Shown here: positions 1-7,809 of the stretch, in pieces
Layout of the letters: each line of letters opens with the position of its first letter
How positions within the stretch are numbered: position 1 is the stretch's first letter
Source of the DNA: JANNSX01 sp041397825
GTDB taxonomy: Bacteria > Pseudomonadota > Alphaproteobacteria > Rhizobiales > Hyphomicrobiaceae
DNA: 64,000 bases
Assembly (NCBI GenBank): GCA_041397825.1
Contig: JAWKVX010000007.1
Coordinates: 62,001 to 126,000, forward strand
Direction: 5' to 3'
Notes under the pieces: model-generated
Told to the model about the DNA's origin: nothing
Seen by the model: the letters and a program-made list of their open reading frames with translations, nothing else
Database searches by the model: none
Made by a program: the position numbers and the translations under genes

Positions 1-200
1 TAGACATAGAGCGTTGAGCAATAAGGGCAGATGATCTGGGTATCGTTACCCATATCGAGATAGACGTGGGGATGATCGAACGGCGGGGCGGCCCCCATGC
101 ATTGGAGCTCGCGGGATCCCACCGAGATGCGCTCGACACCCGTGTCGTTGCACAGATGCGGAACCGTGTGCCCGGCCATCTTGACTTCCTCTTCGATCAT
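1..200 (-). CDS. zf-CHCC (NDUFS6-like) zinc-finger protein, 3' end cut off
   Basis: The reverse strand encodes a short protein that starts MIEEEVKMAGH (ATG at 200; a second in-frame ATG lies at 179) and runs off the left edge without a stop. It carries the small zinc-finger pattern of the zf-CHCC family: a Cys in HLCN, a Cys in ELQCMG, a His in DHPHVYLDMG and the CPYC pair near the end. Alphaproteobacteria commonly have a free-standing copy of this domain, related to the NDUFS6 accessory subunit of complex I; a specific role is not established. It is divergent from the hydrolase at 289. The family call is firm, the function is not. Confidence 0.8.
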   Translation of the reverse strand, partial: MIEEEVKMAGHTVPHLCNDTGVERISVGSRELQCMGAAPPFDHPHVYLDMGNDTQIICPYCSTLYV

Positions 201-288
201 GTGTCCCTGGCCGAGGTTAGCTGGTTCGGCCTTCCAAGGGTAGCGTTTCCGGGCGCGGCATCCCGTCAGGCGGAGGGGAGACGCAACA

Positions 289-1059
289 ATGTCCAGGTTC
301 CGGTCGGACGGAGTGTCGATCGCCTATCTCGACGAGCCGGCCGAGGGAGCCCTGGGCGAGCCGATCGTGCTCATTCACGGCTTTGCGTCGAACCGGCGGG
401 TCAACTGGGTGGATACCGGCTGGGTCTCGACGCTGACCCGGGCCGGCTATCGGGTCATTGCGTTCGACAATCGCGGCCATGGCGATAGCGACAAGCCGCA
501 CGACACCGAGCGCTACGGGGCCCGGTTGATGGCCGAGGATGCGCGGCGACTGCTCGATCATCTCGCGATCGAGCGGGCACATGTCATGGGCTACTCCATG
601 GGGGCAAGGATCGCCGCCTTCCTGGCGTTGGCGCATCCGGATCGCGTCGGCGGCCTGGTTTTCGGCGGCCTCGGCATCAATATGGTGCGCGGCGTCGGGG
701 GGGCCCGGCCGATTGCGGCGGCCTTCCGGGCCGCCTCGATCGATGACGTGACCAATGCCACTGCCCGTACCTTCCGGGCCTTCGCGGAGCAGACCGGCAG
801 CGATCTCGAGGCGCTCGCGGCGTGCATCCTCTCCTCGCGGGAGCAGATCACGGCGGAGGCGCTTGCCGGTCTGACGTCACCGGTCCTGGTCGCCGTCGGC
901 AGCGACGACGTCATCGGCGGGCCGGCGGGCGAGTTGGCATCGCTCATTCCCGGGGCGGAAGCCTTCGTCATCGCGGGACGTGATCATATGAAGGCTGTTG
1001 GCGACCGGAGCTACAAGGCGCGCGTCATCGAGTTCCTGGCCCGCTGGCCTTTGGCATGA
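289..1059 (+). CDS. alpha/beta-fold hydrolase
   Basis: A 256-residue single-domain alpha/beta hydrolase. Visible landmarks are the oxyanion-hole segment LIHGFAS (about residues 28-34), the nucleophile elbow GYSMG with Ser about 103, an acid in GSDDVIG (about 206) and a catalytic His in AGRDHM (about 233). There is no signal peptide, so it should be cytoplasmic. A purine-rich GGAGGGGAGA lies about 10 bases before the ATG. It precedes cysE by 136 bases on the same strand, a pairing I recall from other Hyphomicrobiales. The substrate cannot be read from sequence; esterase, lipase-like or haloperoxidase-like activity is possible. Confidence 0.85.
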   Translation: MSRFRSDGVSIAYLDEPAEGALGEPIVLIHGFASNRRVNWVDTGWVSTLTRAGYRVIAFDNRGHGDSDKPHDTERYGARLMAEDARRLLDHLAIERAHVMGYSMGARIAAFLALAHPDRVGGLVFGGLGINMVRGVGGARPIAAAFRAASIDDVTNATARTFRAFAEQTGSDLEALAACILSSREQITAEALAGLTSPVLVAVGSDDVIGGPAGELASLIPGAEAFVIAGRDHMKAVGDRSYKARVIEFLARWPLA

Positions 1060-1195
1060 GAGTTGAGTGGCGGGTTGGGATGGCCCATATGCAACTTCCC
1101 GTTACAGGTCTGATAACCAACCGTTGATTATTGCCGTCACCGAGCTGTGATAGACAGGATAGCGTGACGGGCGTGCGCTGACAGGAGATCGAGCC

Positions 1196-2032
1196 ATGGT
1201 CAATTCGACAACAGCAGCGGTTGAGAGCATCGATCGCTGCGATCCGGTCTGGACCCGCGTCCGGCAGGAAGCCGAGGCGGCGATCCAGCGCGAGCCGGCG
1301 CTGGGAGGTTTCATCTACGCCACCGTCCTGCATCACCGGGCGCTCGAGGAAAGCATCTGCCATCGCCTGTCGCAAAGGCTGACCCATCCGGATGTGGATG
1401 CAGGCCTTCTCTACGACCTGTTTGACGAGACGCTGGCCGAGGCGCCCGAGCTTGGGGCCTACTTCCGCGCTGACCTTCTGGCGGTCGTCGATCGTGATCC
1501 GGCGTGCACGCGCCTGCTTGAGCCGCTCCTCTATTTCAAGGGCTTCCACGCGCTGGAGACTCACAGGTTCGCCCACATCCTCTGGAACTCCGGCCGCAAG
1601 GACTTCGCGCTCTACCTGCAGAGCCAGTGCTCCCGGGTTTTCTCGATCGACATTCATCCGGCGGCCCAGATCGGCCGTGGCATCTTCATCGACCACGGCC
1701 ATGCTCTGGTGATCGGCGAGACCGCCGTCGTCGGCGATGACGTCTCGATGCTGCACGGTGTTACCCTCGGCGGCACCGGCAAGGAGAGCGGCGACCGGCA
1801 TCCGAAGATCGGTAGCGGCGTTCTGATCGGCGCGGGGGCCAAGATCCTCGGCAACATTTCCGTCGGCCACTGCTCCAGGATCGCCGCCGGCAGCGTCGTG
1901 TTGAAGGATGTCCCGCCCCGGACGACGGTCGCCGGGGTGCCGGCCCGCATCATCGGCGAGTCGGACTGCCGGGATCCGGCCCGAACCATGGACCAGATGT
2001 TTGCCCGAGACAGCGCGGCAACGCTGGAGTGA
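1196..2032 (+). CDS. cysE: serine O-acetyltransferase
   Basis: A 278-residue CysE: the helical N-terminal domain (about residues 15-140, with the HRFAH segment) is followed by left-handed beta-helix hexapeptide repeats (about 150-250: IHPAAQIGRGIFIDHG, VIGETAVVGDDVSML, GVTLGGTGK). It transfers acetyl from acetyl-CoA to L-serine, making O-acetylserine for cysteine synthesis in the cytoplasm. The active-site His segment FIDHGHALVIGE is intact. The usual feedback-inhibition tail is present but ends in a short non-repeat extension. An AGGAG sits 7 bases before the ATG. DUF3126 follows, a conserved neighbour in this group. Confidence 0.95.
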   Translation: MVNSTTAAVESIDRCDPVWTRVRQEAEAAIQREPALGGFIYATVLHHRALEESICHRLSQRLTHPDVDAGLLYDLFDETLAEAPELGAYFRADLLAVVDRDPACTRLLEPLLYFKGFHALETHRFAHILWNSGRKDFALYLQSQCSRVFSIDIHPAAQIGRGIFIDHGHALVIGETAVVGDDVSMLHGVTLGGTGKESGDRHPKIGSGVLIGAGAKILGNISVGHCSRIAAGSVVLKDVPPRTTVAGVPARIIGESDCRDPARTMDQMFARDSAATLE

Positions 2033-2175
2033 AGCAACGGCTCTCGGAGATCCGGATCAGAGCAAATCGGGCGACTGCATTGCCCGAGCTGAGGATTTGC
2101 TGCTAAGAAGCAGTCCGGTCAGAATTTCGGGAAGTAGTCTGGGCTGATTTCCCGATCCAGAGAATGAGAGCTTCA

Positions 2176-2391
2176 ATGAACCGCGAGGAAATCGTTCGGC
2201 TGGAACGATACCTGCAGAAAACCTTTCGACTCGATACCATCCAAGTGCGCCAGCGTCCGAAGAAGGACGACTCGGCGGAAGTCTATATCGGTGACGAGTT
2301 CATCGGCATTCTGTTCCGCGACGAGGAGGATGACGAGCTCTCCTACCAGTTCCAGATGGCCATACTGGGCTACGACCTCGACGGCGTCTGA
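2176..2391 (+). CDS. DUF3126 family protein
   Basis: A 71-residue acidic protein starting MNREEIVRLERY, typical of DUF3126, a small family restricted to Alphaproteobacteria. Conserved blocks seen are KTFRLDTIQVR, KKDDSAEVYIGDEFIG and QFQMAILGYDLDG. No signal peptide or membrane segment. An earlier in-frame ATG at 2164 would add MRAS; I prefer 2176 because family members begin MNREE, and an AGAGCTTCA stretch precedes it. It sits after cysE and before a gamma-carbonic-anhydrase gene on the same strand. Function unknown. Confidence 0.9.
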   Translation: MNREEIVRLERYLQKTFRLDTIQVRQRPKKDDSAEVYIGDEFIGILFRDEEDDELSYQFQMAILGYDLDGV

Positions 2392-2430
2392 GAACGGCCT
2401 CCGTCTTCCGACGCGGATGAACCCCAGGCT

Positions 2431-2482
2431 TGACGGACCCGTCAGGACCCGCAAGGTCAGCCCGAGCACGTGGTTGCTCGGG
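2431..2482 (+). promoter_or_regulatory. two short hairpins ahead of the gamma-carbonic anhydrase gene
   Basis: TGACGG-AC-CCGTCA (2431-2444) and CCCGAGCA-N6-TGCTCGGG (2461-2482) are perfect inverted repeats in the 99-base gap. The right arm of the second covers the start of the GGGAGG Shine-Dalgarno at 2480-2485 for the ATG at 2491, so it could mask the ribosome site or act as an attenuator. No T-run follows either, so ordinary intrinsic termination is unlikely. Role is inferred only. Confidence 0.35.
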
Positions 2483-2490
2483 AGGTTCTC

Positions 2491-3033
2491 ATGCCATGCT
2501 TTCGCTTGGACGACACCGAGGTCGAACTGCCTGGGAGCGGCCGGTTCTGGATCGCGCCGACGGCCGTGCTGATCGGGCGGGTCGTGCTCGAGGAGGATTC
2601 GAGCGTATGGTTCGGGGCCGTGCTCCGCGGTGACAACGAGCCCATCCGCTTGGGCGCGCGCTCGAACATCCAGGAGGGCTGCGTGCTCCACACCGACATG
2701 GGCTTTCCCCTGAGCATCGGTGAGGACTGCACGATCGGGCACATGGCCATGCTGCACGGCTGTACGATCGGGGCGAACAGTCTCGTCGGCATCGGCGCCA
2801 TCATTCTCAACGGTGCCCGTATCGGTCGGAATTGCCTGATCGGCGCCCATGCGCTCGTGACCGAAGGCAAGGAGATACCGGACAATTCCCTGGTCATGGG
2901 AGCGCCGGGCAAGGTGGTTCGAACTCTCGATCAGGCGGCTGTCGAAGGCCTCACGCAGTCCGCCGCGCACTATGTCGAGAACAGCCGTCGCTTCCAGTCA
3001 GGCCTGGTTGAGCAGCCGGTTGGAAAAAAATGA
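2491..3033 (+). CDS. gamma-class carbonic anhydrase family protein (YrdA/CaiE-like)
   Basis: A 180-residue left-handed beta-helix protein built of hexapeptide repeats from about residue 20 (VLIGRVVLEEDSSVWFG) to 150. The metal-ligand histidines of the trimeric gamma-carbonic anhydrase fold are visible in QEGCVLHTD and IGHMAMLHGCTIG. Bacterial YrdA/PaaY-type members are mostly of unproven activity (weak carbonic anhydrase or thioesterase). I start at MPCFRLDD because GGGAGG lies 5 bases upstream; an earlier in-frame start at 2470 has no ribosome site. The TGA stop is embedded in the hairpin at 3031-3059. Confidence 0.9.
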   Translation: MPCFRLDDTEVELPGSGRFWIAPTAVLIGRVVLEEDSSVWFGAVLRGDNEPIRLGARSNIQEGCVLHTDMGFPLSIGEDCTIGHMAMLHGCTIGANSLVGIGAIILNGARIGRNCLIGAHALVTEGKEIPDNSLVMGAPGKVVRTLDQAAVEGLTQSAAHYVENSRRFQSGLVEQPVGKK

Positions 3034-3059
3034 GCCGGTCTCTGTGAGAGACCGGCTCA
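3024..3059 (-). terminator. intrinsic terminator for the leftward BTLCP gene
   Basis: Perfect 12-base arms TGAGCCGGTCTC (3031-3042) and GAGACCGGCTCA (3048-3059) with a 5-base loop. Seven A residues lie at 3024-3030, so a transcript moving leftward reads the hairpin followed by a run of U: a textbook rho-independent terminator for the gene at 3139-3783. The rightward transcript has no U-run, so it probably only gains 3'-end protection. The left arm contains the stop codon of the convergent gamma-carbonic anhydrase gene. Confidence 0.85.
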
Positions 3060-3138
3060 GTGACAGTCCCGGTGCGGGGTCGGGGATGGCAGGGTGAGGA
3101 GGCACCAGGGCTGATCTCGTTTGGATCGTGCGGATCCC

Positions 3139-3783
3139 TCAGTACTCCGGTGCCCCCGAGGCGACCGGCGGCTGCGCCAGGCGATTGGCCGGCGCCAGCG
3201 ACATCCAGATCGTCGGTTTGATGTAGGATTGGCGTTTGACGAAGTCGTAGCCGGTCTGGTGCCAGAGCTTCACGGCTTCGTAGCGGTTGTCGAGAATGAA
3301 GTCGCCTCGGCTGGTCCTGGCCGTCATGACGGCATGACCCTGGCCCGCCTCGTCCCGGACGACGGTGATGAGGACGCTGCCCTGCGGCCAGCCTCTTTCT
3401 GTCAGCAAGCGCTGCTTCAAGAGGACGTAGTCCTCGCAGTCGCCGCTCGCCTGCGGCAGCGTCCAGTACTCGGTGATGCCGTAGAGATCGAAATCGCTGA
3501 CCGGCTTGACGGTGCGGTTGACGACCTGGTTGACCTCGATGAGATCATGCCAACGCTCGTCCGTGAGGATGACGCGATCGCTCGAGTCGTTCATCGACCG
3601 GCAGTCGTCCGGCGAGCGGTTGCAGAAGGCGACGAAGCCGGAGGGCGGCTCCGAGCGTGCGTAGACACGCATGAAGGACGAGAGCGAGGAGCTCGAGCCG
3701 GCGAGCGCCGGGCTGGACATGGCAGCGGCGAAGCCGGCAGCAACGGCCAGAGCAACAGCGGCGACGCGCACGCACCCGAACAT
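3139..3783 (-). CDS. BTLCP (DUF920) transglutaminase-like cysteine peptidase, secreted
   Basis: A 214-residue exported protein with a hydrophobic signal peptide ending near ALA (about residue 28). The papain-like triad of the bacterial transglutaminase-like cysteine proteinase family is intact: Cys116 in GDCEDY, His150 in GQGHAVM and Asp165 in FILDNR. Members are periplasmic; LapG, which cleaves adhesins under c-di-GMP control, is the best-known relative. I start at the ATG at 3783 because AGGGGG is 7-8 bases upstream; an ATG at 3789 is too close and a TTG at 3804 overlaps the site. A PilZ gene lies upstream on the same strand, but no LapD-like partner is in the window. Confidence 0.9.
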   Translation of the reverse strand: MFGCVRVAAVALAVAAGFAAAMSSPALAGSSSSLSSFMRVYARSEPPSGFVAFCNRSPDDCRSMNDSSDRVILTDERWHDLIEVNQVVNRTVKPVSDFDLYGITEYWTLPQASGDCEDYVLLKQRLLTERGWPQGSVLITVVRDEAGQGHAVMTARTSRGDFILDNRYEAVKLWHQTGYDFVKRQSYIKPTIWMSLAPANRLAQPPVASGAPEY

Positions 3784-3890
3784 AACCATACCCCCTAGCG
3801 ACAAACTGACTATACGACAGACGCCTCACTTTCCTGCAAAAGTAGATTGCGCAAATAGAGATTAATTCTCTTCTAAATTCTCTGGTTGTT

Positions 3891-3908
3891 CTGTCTAATT
3901 TGAGACAG
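3891..3908. promoter_or_regulatory. CTGTCT-N6-AGACAG inverted repeat in an AT-rich promoter region
   Basis: A perfect 6+6 dyad about 110 bases upstream of the BTLCP start, in the most AT-rich stretch nearby (about 3800-3910). A second dyad, AGAGA-N5-TCTCT, lies at 3857-3871. Position and symmetry suit an operator; no T-run supports a terminator for the PilZ gene that ends at 4017. No regulator can be named. Confidence 0.3.
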
Positions 3909-4016
3909 TTTTCCAAAGGATATCTTGGAGATGATGGCTCACTTCGGCGGCTCGTCGCCGGGCCGCCGCCGACTCGCATCGGCGGTATGCGCGGCGGGCG
4001 AGACCCGACGTATTCC

Positions 4017-4658
4017 TCAGCCGAAGTGCCGGCGGAGCGCTGTCGGGTTCTGAATGTCGAGGAAGCGCAATCCAACGCCGTCGTCATGATGCCGGACCAC
4101 TTTCGCGCGCAACCGGCCGAGCACGACCTCCGTGCCGATCGGAGGTCGTGCCTGAACGGCAACGGCAGCTCCTGAGATCGAGACGTCGATGATGCTGCAG
4201 GGCACCTGCGTGCCGTTCGGCAGCGTCAGGCTCGAATGGACATTGCTCGGCTCGATACGCTCGTGGCGGCGGGCCTCTGGTATGCCAAGGGCGGCTCGAT
4301 TGATGAGCCATGTGAGCTGGGCCGCGAGCTTCTCGCGCCGATGGGGCGTCGAATTGAACAGCATGGCGAAGCCGCCGCCAGGCAACTGCCGGACAACCGG
4401 ACCTTCAATCCGTCCGATCTCGTCGAAATAGGCGATGATATGCTCGCCGACCTCGACCGGCTCCGAGCACACGATGCCGGCATCGCCAACGGAAATATTG
4501 ATCAGGCGGCACGTGTGCTCACTCTTGTCGGTCCGCATGTAGCGGCCAAGACAGTTGAGATCGACGCGCTTGTAGCGCCGGAGATCGGCTCTGATCCGGG
4601 CACGGGGGCTCGAAGCCTCCATATCGTGATCTGGTAGGAAGTAGTCCTGCGCGTTCAT
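4017..4658 (-). CDS. tandem PilZ-domain protein
   Basis: A 213-residue cytoplasmic protein with two PilZ domains. The C-terminal one (about residues 128-213) has the full c-di-GMP signature: RRHER (RxxxR) and DVSISG (DxSxxG). The N-terminal one (about 25-120) has RRYKR but NISVGD where NxSxxG is expected, so its binding motif is degraded. Such two-PilZ proteins act as c-di-GMP receptors in motility, surface attachment or polysaccharide control. Start at ATG 4658 (MNAQDYF); a TTG ten codons upstream is less likely. A TTAA-N7-TTAA site lies 91-105 bases upstream, suggesting CtrA control. Confidence 0.88.
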   Translation of the reverse strand: MNAQDYFLPDHDMEASSPRARIRADLRRYKRVDLNCLGRYMRTDKSEHTCRLINISVGDAGIVCSEPVEVGEHIIAYFDEIGRIEGPVVRQLPGGGFAMLFNSTPHRREKLAAQLTWLINRAALGIPEARRHERIEPSNVHSSLTLPNGTQVPCSIIDVSISGAAVAVQARPPIGTEVVLGRLRAKVVRHHDDGVGLRFLDIQNPTALRRHFG

Positions 4659-4748
4659 TTCAAAGCCCCGAGCCGCGTCGGCAAGCAAGTATCGGAACCT
4701 GCCTGCTCGTACCCTTTGGATATTAGGGTCGACTATGGGCGCAGCCCT

Positions 4749-4763
4749 TTAACAATCGCTTAA
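4749..4763 (-). promoter_or_regulatory. CtrA-type site TTAA-N7-TTAA
   Basis: TTAA-CAATCGC-TTAA matches the alphaproteobacterial CtrA consensus exactly and lies in the gap between the PAS protein stop (4794) and the PilZ gene start (4658). CtrA, the cell-cycle master regulator, often controls motility and c-di-GMP genes. The match is to the sequence only; a random hit in GC-rich DNA is unlikely but possible. Confidence 0.5.
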
Positions 4764-4793
4764 GCGTCGTCAGTCAATGGAGCGAAATGTCTA

Positions 4794-5438
4794 TTACCTT
4801 TTGGGCTCGGTCGGCAGCTCGTCGCCGCGGCCACCTTCGTAGACGCGGAAGCTACGGTGGGCGCTGTGGACAATGCGCGAGTGCCGAGGTTCGCGGGCAA
4901 ATGGCGCCGAGAGATCCGTCTTGGTCAGCAGGGCATGCGGTCGCCCGTCAGGCCAGATCAGGTTGAATGAGCGTAGCTCCAGGCTGACGATCGGGTCATG
5001 GCCGAGCTTGCTGGCCGTCTCTCCGGCCGAGATGCTGCCGAGTATTCGGCTGATTTCGAGACCAGAATGCACGAGCGGCAGCAGGAGCATCTCCATCCTC
5101 GTGACGTCGCCCTCGCGATCCCGAGCCGCGAGCGAGATCACGCCCACCGCGCCCTCCTTGCAGGCGCTCTCGAGCACGCGCTCGATCGCCTCGGCATCGG
5201 CGGGATCGAAGAGCCCCAGCATGTTGCTGCCGCGGAATTCCCTTCCGAACAACTCGCAGAGCCGTGTGCCGGCCAAACGGAACAAATACTCTGCTCGGGA
5301 GATACGCTCGAGAATGAAGGTGTCGGGCAACAGTCCCGTGATCCGCGACGGCTCGATGTCGAAGCGTCTCGGCGCAACGCGATCGCCACGCACCTCATTC
5401 CAATAGGCGTAGAGCAGTTGGCTCGTCCGCTCTCTCAT
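4794..5438 (-). CDS. PAS_5-domain protein (DUF1457 family)
   Basis: A 214-residue cytoplasmic protein whose first about 165 residues match the PAS_5 pattern of Alphaproteobacteria: LLYAYWNEVRGDRVAPRR, RISRAEYLFRLAGTRLCELFGRE and LGLFDP. These proteins are sensory-like and usually have no attached output domain; the ligand is unknown. The start MRERTSQ at 5438 is preceded by AAGGGAAC; the reading frame stays open for 40 codons upstream but without a ribosome site. It lies 135 bases upstream of the PilZ gene, on the same strand. Confidence 0.85.
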   Translation of the reverse strand: MRERTSQLLYAYWNEVRGDRVAPRRFDIEPSRITGLLPDTFILERISRAEYLFRLAGTRLCELFGREFRGSNMLGLFDPADAEAIERVLESACKEGAVGVISLAARDREGDVTRMEMLLLPLVHSGLEISRILGSISAGETASKLGHDPIVSLELRSFNLIWPDGRPHALLTKTDLSAPFAREPRHSRIVHSAHRSFRVYEGGRGDELPTEPKR

Positions 5439-5785
5439 GTTCCCTTCCGCACCCGCCGCCACACGACCAATGGACCTTCGTAAGCTTTGCCGGCCCGTCG
5501 GGCCGTTGCCGCCCTGATCCAGGTCCGGCCGCCAGCTTGCGACGACGCCCTCGGCCAATGTTCAGCAGGATGCGTGCCACATGACGGCGCGGCGGCCGCG
5601 CGTGCGGTTAGACTTGTCTGAGATCGTGAATGGGACGAAGATCAAGGTGAGCGACCTGCTCGTCCATGCCGGCCAACCGGGCCCGTCAGTGGTCCCCATC
5701 GGTGTCCGGCGAGGCGCGGTCAGGGCCCTCGATCCAGAGAACGCCAGAGCCACGCGCATCGCGCAGGATGGAGGAGGAACAAAGC
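5439..5785. other. 347-base divergent intergenic region
   Basis: Separates the leftward PAS_5 gene from the rightward CBS gene. I see no convincing gene. It holds two short perfect palindromes, CGGCCCG-T-CGGGCCG (5491-5505) and GCGCGGC-G-GCCGCGC (5587-5601), of unknown meaning. The reading frame of the CBS gene is open through much of it but lacks a start with a ribosome site. Confidence 0.5.
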
Positions 5786-6217
5786 ATGAATATAGCCAAT
5801 GTCCTGAAGCTCAAGGGCCGTGAGGTTACGACCGTGCATCCTCAGGTCACGCTGGAGACCGCCGCTGTCATGCTGACAGAACGCGGGATCGGCTCGCTCG
5901 TCGTGGTCGATTTCGGCGGCAAGCCCGTCGGCATCCTGTCCGAGCGCGATATCGTTCGCGCCGTGGCGGCCGGTGGGGCAGCGGCGCTGCAGCAGACCGT
6001 CGAGTCGAGCATGTCGCGCCCGGTCGTTATCTGTCGGGAGGCCGACACCATCGACGAGGTGATGGGTCAGATGACGGCGCGCCGTTTCCGGCACTTGCCG
6101 GTTCTCGAGAACGACAAGCTCGTCGGCATCGTCTCGATCGGCGATGTCGTGAAACATCGGATCGCCGAGACGGAGATGGAGGCCGCGGCGATGCGGGCCT
6201 ACATCACGACTGGTTGA
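5786..6217 (+). CDS. CBS-domain-pair protein
   Basis: A 143-residue cytoplasmic protein made of two CBS motifs forming one Bateman module (about residues 8-65 and 72-130). Conserved pieces are GIGSLVVVD, GKPVGILSERDIVRAV, ARRFRHLPVLEND and GIVSIGDVVK. Such stand-alone modules bind adenine nucleotides and act as energy sensors; no partner is visible here. The start at 5786 is chosen for the strong GGAGGAGG 9 bases upstream; the frame is open from 5666 but those residues do not resemble the family. The patatin gene follows on the opposite strand. Confidence 0.9.
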   Translation: MNIANVLKLKGREVTTVHPQVTLETAAVMLTERGIGSLVVVDFGGKPVGILSERDIVRAVAAGGAAALQQTVESSMSRPVVICREADTIDEVMGQMTARRFRHLPVLENDKLVGIVSIGDVVKHRIAETEMEAAAMRAYITTG

Positions 6218-6293
6218 GAGGCCATGGCGCGTGCGGGCTGGGCGTTGGTGCTGCCGAGGCCCAGCTCGCACGGGCGACGGGCGTGGCCGTCGC

Positions 6294-7229
6294 TCAGGAA
6301 ACCATCTGCTGAACAGGTGACGGGCTCAGGGCGTCCCGGATCTCCGCCAGGGACTTCTCGGCTGCGGCCTCACCCAAGGCAATCAGCTCGTCCGCGCGAT
6401 GGAAATCGAACGTGCCGACCGAGCCCAGTCGCGGTGAGATGGTGAAATCGGGGGGATCGCCGGCGAGACGCGAGCGGGAGATGCGGTCCTGCGTGATGTT
6501 GAAGGCTTCCATCATCACCGTGGAGATGCCGGGGGCATCGGTGCCGCGACCGAAGAACTGGCGATGTAGGAGCTTCAGGGCGCCGCCGCGCGGCTCGTCC
6601 GGCGACGCCATGCCGAGAGCATCCTGCTCGATATCCTCGAGCGTCCGCTGATCGGAGAGTACGGCGCCACGGCTCAGCGTGTCGCTCTGCAGGTTGACGG
6701 CGATGACGATGCTGGCGCCCATGGCTCGGCATGCCGATACCGGAATCGGGTTGACGATGGCGCCATCGAACAACCAGCGGCCGCCGAGCTTCACGGGACG
6801 GAATATGCCGGGAAGCGCATAGGAGGCTCGCATGGCGTCCACCAGATGGCCGCGGCTCAACCAGATCTCGTGGCCGGTGCCGATCTCAGTCGCGACGGCA
6901 ACGAAGCGGCGGTCGAGCGACTCGATGGTCGTATCGCCGAGATGCGTGCCCAGTCGCTCGCCCAGCTTGTCACCGGAGATCAATCCGGAGCCCGCGAGGT
7001 TGAAGTCAAGGAAGCCAAAGACACGCCGCCGCGTCAGGGAGCGCGCGAAGACCTCGAGTTCGTCGAGCTTGCCGGCGACATAGCAGCCGCCGGCGACTGC
7101 GCCGATCGATGTGCCAGCAACGATGTCCGGCTTAAGGCCGGCCTTGCTGAGTGCCTTGAGGATGCCGATATGCGCCCAGCCGCGGGCCACACCCGCCCCC
7201 AACGCCACACCGATCTTCTCGCGTGCCAT
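6294..7229 (-). CDS. patatin-like phospholipase (RssA-type)
   Basis: A 311-residue soluble patatin-family acyl hydrolase. The Ser-Asp dyad is present: Ser41 in the elbow GTSIG and Asp155 in FDGAIVNP. A Gly-rich oxyanion segment GAGVARGWAHIG is at about 11-22. Family members hydrolyse fatty acyl esters of phospholipids; this subfamily (E. coli RssA/YchK-like) is poorly characterised. Start at ATG 7229, with GGAG 8 bases upstream; a GTG at 7238 is less likely. It lies downstream of hisI on the same strand, with a 168-base gap. Confidence 0.9.
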   Translation of the reverse strand: MAREKIGVALGAGVARGWAHIGILKALSKAGLKPDIVAGTSIGAVAGGCYVAGKLDELEVFARSLTRRRVFGFLDFNLAGSGLISGDKLGERLGTHLGDTTIESLDRRFVAVATEIGTGHEIWLSRGHLVDAMRASYALPGIFRPVKLGGRWLFDGAIVNPIPVSACRAMGASIVIAVNLQSDTLSRGAVLSDQRTLEDIEQDALGMASPDEPRGGALKLLHRQFFGRGTDAPGISTVMMEAFNITQDRISRSRLAGDPPDFTISPRLGSVGTFDFHRADELIALGEAAAEKSLAEIRDALSPSPVQQMVS

Positions 7230-7397
7230 GCCGTCCACTCCGCTACGGCCGTCGTCGCCGGGCTCCCCCGGGTCGAGCTATGAGACGGCCGGCCGCTCGC
7301 TGCAAGCCCTGTGCCTGTCGCAGGCCCGGCGCCGGGAGACGCCAAGGAGAAATAAGGTTAACAGACGGCCGTTGACAACGGGTGAAGCCAGTCGGGC

Positions 7398-7793
7398 TTA
7401 GTCCTCCACCCGCACAAGCCGGAGGCTTCCCCCGGACTCTGCGCGGATCTGTCGATAGAAGCATGTCTTCGCGCCGGTGTGGCAAGCCCGGCCGTCGCCC
7501 GCGACGGTGACCCGGAGCCAGACGGCGTCCTGGTCGCAGTCGGTTCGGAGCTCGACGATCTTGAGCTCGTTGCCGCTCGTCTCGCCTTTCCGCCAGAGCT
7601 TGCCACGAGACCGGCTCCAGAAATGCGCGATGCCGGTCTCGAGCGTCAGGCGGAGGGCCACGTCGTTCATATAGGCGAGCATCAGCGGCAGGCCTGTCTG
7701 AGCATCGGTGGCGATCGCCGGCACCAAACCGTCCCGGTCGAAGCGGGGCCGGAGTGCGTCGGTCGTCTCGATGTCGTCTCCGGTTCGGGACAT
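7398..7793 (-). CDS. hisI: phosphoribosyl-AMP cyclohydrolase
   Basis: A 131-residue HisI, which opens the purine ring of phosphoribosyl-AMP in step 3 of histidine synthesis. Signatures are MLAYMNDVALRLTLETG, FWSRSRGKLWRKGETSG and the metal-binding DCDQDA. Cys residues in CHTGAKTCFY serve the zinc site. The hisE domain is not fused, as is common in Alphaproteobacteria. It is 16 bases downstream of folE and likely cotranscribed with it, a linkage I recall in Hyphomicrobiales. Confidence 0.95.
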   Translation of the reverse strand: MSRTGDDIETTDALRPRFDRDGLVPAIATDAQTGLPLMLAYMNDVALRLTLETGIAHFWSRSRGKLWRKGETSGNELKIVELRTDCDQDAVWLRVTVAGDGRACHTGAKTCFYRQIRAESGGSLRLVRVED

Positions 7794-7809
7794 GCGGCCT
7801 CGATCCGGA

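Noticed and set aside
3121..3798. 225-codon rightward open frame opposite the BTLCP gene
   Set aside because: It mirrors a protein with signal peptide and intact catalytic triad on the other strand and has no family-like features.
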